This document shows positions 60,394 to 64,000 of a stretch of DNA of 64,000 bases, in pieces (position 1 is the first letter of the stretch; each line of letters opens with the position of its first letter). Origin of the DNA: Inhella gelatinilytica. Lineage in GTDB: Bacteria; Pseudomonadota; Gammaproteobacteria; Burkholderiales; Burkholderiaceae_C. Below the pieces are notes generated by a model that ran no database searches, was not told the origin of the DNA, and saw nothing but the letters and a program-made list of their open reading frames with translations. A program made the position numbers and the translations under genes. The DNA is taken from NCBI RefSeq assembly GCF_016093295.1, contig NZ_JAEDAL010000001.1, positions 806,001 to 870,000 on the forward strand. Reading direction: 5' to 3'.

Positions 60394-61482
60394 ATGACTG
60401 CCGCATCGACCGTCTCCCGTGCACTGATCTTTCGCCAACTCTTTGACCCCGCGTCGTCCACCTACACCTACCTGCTGGCGGAAGGCGGAGAGGCGGTGCT
60501 GATCGACCCGGTGTTTGAGCAGGTGCGGCGCGACGCCGCCTTGCTGCGAGAGCTGGGCTTGCGCCTGGTGGCGACGGTCGAGACCCATGTGCACGCCGAC
60601 CACATCACCGGCGCGGCGCTGCTGCGCCGTCGCCTGGGCTGCCAGGTGATGGGCGCGGCGGCCGGTGGGGCCCAAGGCCTGGACCGCGCGCTGGTGCCGG
60701 GCGACCGCATCGCCTTTGGCGGTCGATTCTTGAGCGTGCGGGCCACGCCCGGCCACACGGATGGCTGCATCACCCTGGTGCTGGACGACGAAACCCTGGC
60801 CTTCACGGGCGATGCCCTGCTCATCCGCGGCTGTGGCCGCACGGACTTCCAGCAGGGCAATGCCCGGCGGCTGTACCAGTCGGTGCATGAGCAGCTGTTG
60901 ACGCTGCCGGACGCCACGCTGCTCTACCCCGGGCACGACTACCGCGGCCTCACCGTGACCAGCGTGGGCGAGGAGCGCCGCTACAACCCACGCTTTGGCG
61001 GTGCCAGCAGCCCAGAAGATTTCTGCGGCCACATGGCGGCCCTGGCCCTGCCCCACCCCAAGCGCATGATGGAAGCCGTGCCGGCCAACCTGCGCTGTGG
61101 GGAGCCCGAGTCGGAGCCGCCGCCCGAGCCGGACTGGGCTCCGCTGACCTGGGCCTTTGCGGGCCTGTGGGAGATCGAACCGCAGGCGCTGGAAGAGCTG
61201 GCCACACGGCCGCAGCTCGTGGATGTGCGCGAGCCGCACGAGTTCAATGGCCCGCTGGGGCATTTGGCAGGCTCGCGGCTTGTGCCGCTGGGGGAGCTGC
61301 GCAACCGCCTGGACGAGCTGGATCCGAACCGCCCCGTGGTGCTGGTGTGCCGCTCGGGCGCGCGTTCGGCCCAGGCAACCTTGCAGTTGATGAACGCGGG
61401 CTGGGGCCGCGTGGCCAACCTCACCGGTGGCTTGCTGCGCTGGCGGGCCCAGGGTGGTGCGGTCGAGGGCGGCGAGGACTGA
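60394..61482 (+). CDS. Persulfide dioxygenase-rhodanese fusion protein
   Basis: A 362-residue fusion. Residues about 1-240 are an ETHE1-like metallo-beta-lactamase-fold persulfide dioxygenase with HVHADHITGA, the iron-binding facial triad histidines and the second-shell PGHTDG and YPGHDYRG. Residues about 265-355 are a rhodanese with the active cysteine in VLVCRSGARSAQA. Such fusions (PRF, studied in Burkholderia) oxidise glutathione persulfide to sulfite and move the sulfane sulfur between thiols, giving sulfide detoxification. The ATG 60394 is used; a longer in-frame extension overlaps the divergent gene. Confidence 0.92.
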   Translation: MTAASTVSRALIFRQLFDPASSTYTYLLAEGGEAVLIDPVFEQVRRDAALLRELGLRLVATVETHVHADHITGAALLRRRLGCQVMGAAAGGAQGLDRALVPGDRIAFGGRFLSVRATPGHTDGCITLVLDDETLAFTGDALLIRGCGRTDFQQGNARRLYQSVHEQLLTLPDATLLYPGHDYRGLTVTSVGEERRYNPRFGGASSPEDFCGHMAALALPHPKRMMEAVPANLRCGEPESEPPPEPDWAPLTWAFAGLWEIEPQALEELATRPQLVDVREPHEFNGPLGHLAGSRLVPLGELRNRLDELDPNRPVVLVCRSGARSAQATLQLMNAGWGRVANLTGGLLRWRAQGGAVEGGED

Positions 61483-61498
61483 GGCCGCCGCCCGCGAA

Positions 61499-62314
61499 TC
61501 AAGGCGCGGCGGGGGTCTGGGCCAGGGCCTTGGCCTCGGCCTGCCGGTACTCGGCCGAGTCGCGAATCGCCGCCACGTCGCGCCACAAGCCGAGCACCCG
61601 CTGCGGGTTTTGGCTCCAGTAGCTGCGCGTGAAGGCGGTGTAGTAAGCCCGTTCCTGCAACACCGGCTCCACGCGTTGAATGCGCCGGCCCAGATCGGGG
61701 CGGTGGCGCAACACCTCGTCGGCCTCCTTGGCCTGTAGGGCGACGACTTGGACGCGACCGCGCGCCAGCTTTTCAAGGTTGGCCGTCGTGGTGCGGGCCG
61801 CCTCGTCGACGGTAAAGCCCAAGTCACGCACCACCGTCCCGATGGAGTACCCGGTTTGCACCCCGACCACGGCGCCCGCGGGCAGGCCGCGGAGCTTTTC
61901 ACCGTCCCACCGCAGCGACAGCGGGCGGGCGGCGTACCAGTGGTAGCGGTTGTGTCGCAGGGCCATGCTCGTGTCGGGCTCGCCCTTGCGCGTGGGGTAG
62001 ACCACAAACTCTTCGCGCTCGGCCAGGTAGCTCAAGCTGAGCACGGCGTCTTGGGCGCCGCTTTTGAGGTCCGCCAGGCACCGTTTCCAGGGCAGCAGAC
62101 TGATTTCAATGGCCAGGCCACTGCGCTGTGCCAACCGATCCAGGAAAAGGAAATCCAAGCCCTGGCGCTGAATGCGTCCATCGGGGCTGGCCATGCGCCA
62201 GGGGGGGTGGGGCACGTCATTCAGGCACACCCGCAAGGGGGGCTCGGCCGCCTGAACGGCACTCCCGATGACGAGCCACAGACTGAGAACCCAGGAACAG
62301 CGCAAACGGTGCAT
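61499..62314 (-). CDS. Periplasmic solute-binding protein, family 3-like, orphan (3)
   Basis: A 271-residue exported protein (signal peptide to about 23, VQA). Family 3 features include LRVCLNDVPHPPWRM, ISLLPWKRCLADLKSGAQDA and GVQTGYSIGTVVRDLG in the hinge region. Its paralogue lies directly upstream on the same strand (62327-63189), sharing most motifs. Transporter genes are absent. The Cys pair (VCLN, KRCL) is conserved among these proteins, suggesting a structural disulfide. Confidence 0.85.
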   Translation of the reverse strand: MHRLRCSWVLSLWLVIGSAVQAAEPPLRVCLNDVPHPPWRMASPDGRIQRQGLDFLFLDRLAQRSGLAIEISLLPWKRCLADLKSGAQDAVLSLSYLAEREEFVVYPTRKGEPDTSMALRHNRYHWYAARPLSLRWDGEKLRGLPAGAVVGVQTGYSIGTVVRDLGFTVDEAARTTTANLEKLARGRVQVVALQAKEADEVLRHRPDLGRRIQRVEPVLQERAYYTAFTRSYWSQNPQRVLGLWRDVAAIRDSAEYRQAEAKALAQTPAAP

Positions 62315-62326
62315 GGAACGAACCGG

Positions 62327-63189
62327 TCAGGGTGAGGGGGCCGCCATGCGGGCCAGGGCGGCGGCTTCAGCTTGTTTGTAGGGCGCGGAGTCGCGAATGC
62401 GGGCCAGTTCGCGCCACAGCTTCAGCACCCGGGTGGGGTGGGCGTTCCAGAAGGGGCGCGAAAACGCCGCGTAGTAGGCGCGTTCCTGCAGGGGGGCTCC
62501 AGTCGCTGTACGTGGCTGCTCAAGTCCCGGCGGGCGAGTAGCACCCGATCCGCTTCCTTCGATTGCAACGCCGCCACGGCCACCCGGCCGCGTACCAGCT
62601 TCTCCAAGTTGGATTCGGCGGTGCGCGCACCCTCGTCGATCTTGAGGCCCAGCTCGCGCACCGCATTGGCGATGGAATAGCCGGTCTGGACCCCCACCAA
62701 GGCCTCGGTGGCCACGCTACTGAGCTGCTTGCCATCCCATTGAATGGGCAGGGCGCGCATCGCGTACCAGTGGTAACGCTCGTGGCGCAGGGCCAAGCTC
62801 TCGTCGGGACGCCCTTGGCGTTCGGGGTACACCGCAAACTCCTCGCGTTCGGGCAGGTGGCTGATGCCCAGGATGAAGTCTTGCTCGCCCACTTTGAGCT
62901 CGGCCAAGCAGCGCTTCCAGGGCTTAAGGTGCACCGTGATGGGCACGGCGGCGCGCTGGCTCAGTGCGTCCAGCACAAAGAAATCCAAGCCGTCTTTTCG
63001 AACCCGACCATCGGCATCCGGGAACCGCCAGGGCAAATGGGGCTGCTCGTTCAAACACACGCGCAGGGGCGGCGTTTCAGGGGTGGGGGCGGGGGCGGCC
63101 GCGCTGAGGCCCACGCCCAGGCCGGTGCTGGCCAGCAGCAGGCCGCACACCCCTCGAAAGGCCATCCATAGGCGAGACATTGAGCTCAT
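62327..63189 (-). pseudogene. Paralogous solute-binding protein gene with a frameshift near its 3' end
   Basis: The first 230 residues (MSSMSRLWMAFRGVCGLLLA signal peptide, LRVCLNEQPHLPWRF, LKPWKRCLAELKVGEQDFIL, GVQTGYSIANAVRELG) match the protein at 61499. At the run of six G (62491-62496) the frame is lost after VQRLEPP. The correct continuation, LQERAYYAAFSRPFWNAHP to a TGA at 62329-62327, lies in another frame; one missing C/G base explains it. It could be a real pseudogene or a homopolymer read error. The frame as written runs on to 62422. Confidence 0.85.
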
Positions 63190-63313
63190 GACCACCCTGC
63201 GTTGAACCCCTGCACGCTGCCACGAAGGGCGGCCGACTGCAAGGCCCCGTGTGAACGACGAGCAGCGAGGCTCGCGTGGGTACAGTCCCCGCTCGCATCT
63301 TCGGGAGGTCTCC

Positions 63314-63961
63314 ATGGTGAAGGGGTTTCAACGGTTTGGGGCGGCGCTGGCCTTGGGGGCTGCTGCGTGGGGTGTGCACGCGATCGAAGCACCTGCGCCC
63401 TACACGGTCACCGTGATGGGCGAGGCCCGCGTGGATTCCCAAGGCCTGGTGCTGGACTGGCAGCCGCTACCGGACGAGAAGCAACCCCCGGCGTTCCTGC
63501 AGGCCCTGCGCGCCAACCTCCTGGGCCGTCAGCTGGATCCCGGGCGAGATGCCAATGGCCAGCCGGGGGAAATGGAAGCGGGGCTGCGGGTGCGGGTGCA
63601 GGTGCATCCGGCGGGTGCCGAGGGCGCGGCCCAGGTCCGCATCACCGGATTGGCCGTGATGCCCGTGGTGCTGGACCGGCCGATGCGACCGTATCCGCCT
63701 TCGGTCCGCCACCTCAACTTCGCCGAGTGGGAAGGGCGGGCACTGGTTCGCTGTCGCGTTGGGGCGGCCGGCGAGTGTGAGCAGCCCGCCGTGGAGGGTG
63801 TGCAAGACATGCCCGAGGCGTTCCAGCGCTACATCATCGACAGCAGCAAGCGCTGGGTGTTCAAACCGATTCGGATCAACGGCCAGCCGATCGCGCTGGA
63901 CGCTTTGGTGCCCTTCGTGCTGCTTCGGCGCGAGGGGGTTGAGATGCCGCGCCGGCGCTGA
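63314..63961 (+). CDS. Exported protein with TonB-C-like domain
   Basis: A 215-residue exported protein with a signal peptide (to about residue 23, VHA). The C-terminal 90 residues resemble a TonB C-terminal domain used in envelope proteins: MRPYPPSVRHLNFAEWEGRA, VRCRVGAAGECEQPAVEGVQ and KPIRINGQPIALDALVPFVLL. It lacks the membrane anchor and Pro-rich region of true TonB. GGGAGG (63303-63308) precedes ATG 63314. The 39 bases after its stop hold nothing recognisable. Confidence 0.75.
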   Translation: MVKGFQRFGAALALGAAAWGVHAIEAPAPYTVTVMGEARVDSQGLVLDWQPLPDEKQPPAFLQALRANLLGRQLDPGRDANGQPGEMEAGLRVRVQVHPAGAEGAAQVRITGLAVMPVVLDRPMRPYPPSVRHLNFAEWEGRALVRCRVGAAGECEQPAVEGVQDMPEAFQRYIIDSSKRWVFKPIRINGQPIALDALVPFVLLRREGVEMPRRR

Positions 63962-64000
63962 GTCCGTGGGTTCCGCTGCGCTTCACACCCGCGCCAGCCC

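Overview
The window is a 64 kb stretch of a GC-rich (roughly two-thirds G+C by eye), densely coding bacterial chromosome. The gene set points to a betaproteobacterium of the order Burkholderiales, probably the Comamonadaceae/Sphaerotilaceae side. The pointers are the paa genes for aerobic phenylacetate degradation, a CX14CX2C-type QueE, a persulfide dioxygenase-rhodanese fusion, paired DUF1800/DUF1501 proteins and many exported peptidases. This is inference; no rRNA gene is present to fix the taxon. No tRNA, rRNA, CRISPR array or complete insertion sequence was seen.

Layout. 1-5521: end of a phenylacetate cluster (paaD end, paaE, an unknown exported protein, a TetR regulator, a GNAT enzyme, a hairpin-rich non-coding stretch, then paaZ). 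5542-9318: a CPBP-like membrane protein, a Fic protein behind an attenuator-like leader, an RluA-type pseudouridine synthase and the tRNA hydroxylase TrhO. 9445-16001: a lower-GC signalling block (response regulator, hybrid histidine kinase, REC-EAL-REC phosphodiesterase). 16264-21956: small housekeeping and unknown genes, a secreted endonuclease I with two PPC domains, a membrane diguanylate cyclase and a calcium-binding-like protein. 22052-30417: duplicated material, with two paralogous methyltransferase genes sharing a conserved leader, a DUF1501 gene fragment near the intact DUF1800/DUF1501 operon, udk and an OmpA-like lipoprotein. 30462-38828: a Rieske oxygenase, a catalase-like protein, OsmC, two tandem S9 peptidases with identical terminators, and a DUF4382 lipoprotein. 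38856-39469: a ParD/ParE-type toxin-antitoxin pair with its operator. 39480-42972: queE and an unusual triple-domain QueD, a DUF1460 lipoprotein and HutD/Ves. 42969-51556: an S46 peptidase and a 2109-residue metalloprotease with 14 Calx-beta repeats. 51683-63961: solute-binding proteins without transporters, MgtC, a third S9 peptidase, selD, a frameshifted ykgJ, a low-GC two-gene insertion between direct repeats, a persulfide dioxygenase-rhodanese fusion, and a TonB-C-like exported protein.

The genes together suggest a heterotroph that takes apart proteins and aromatic acids outside and inside the cell (three S9, one S46 and one M10-like peptidase, paa genes), with c-di-GMP signalling and sulfide/peroxide detoxification. 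The points most worth following are the triple PTPS-domain QueD whose catalytic residues are divided between modules, the two-gene insertion between direct repeats at 58039-60076, the attenuator-like leader of fic, and the alternating two-type Calx-beta super-repeat.
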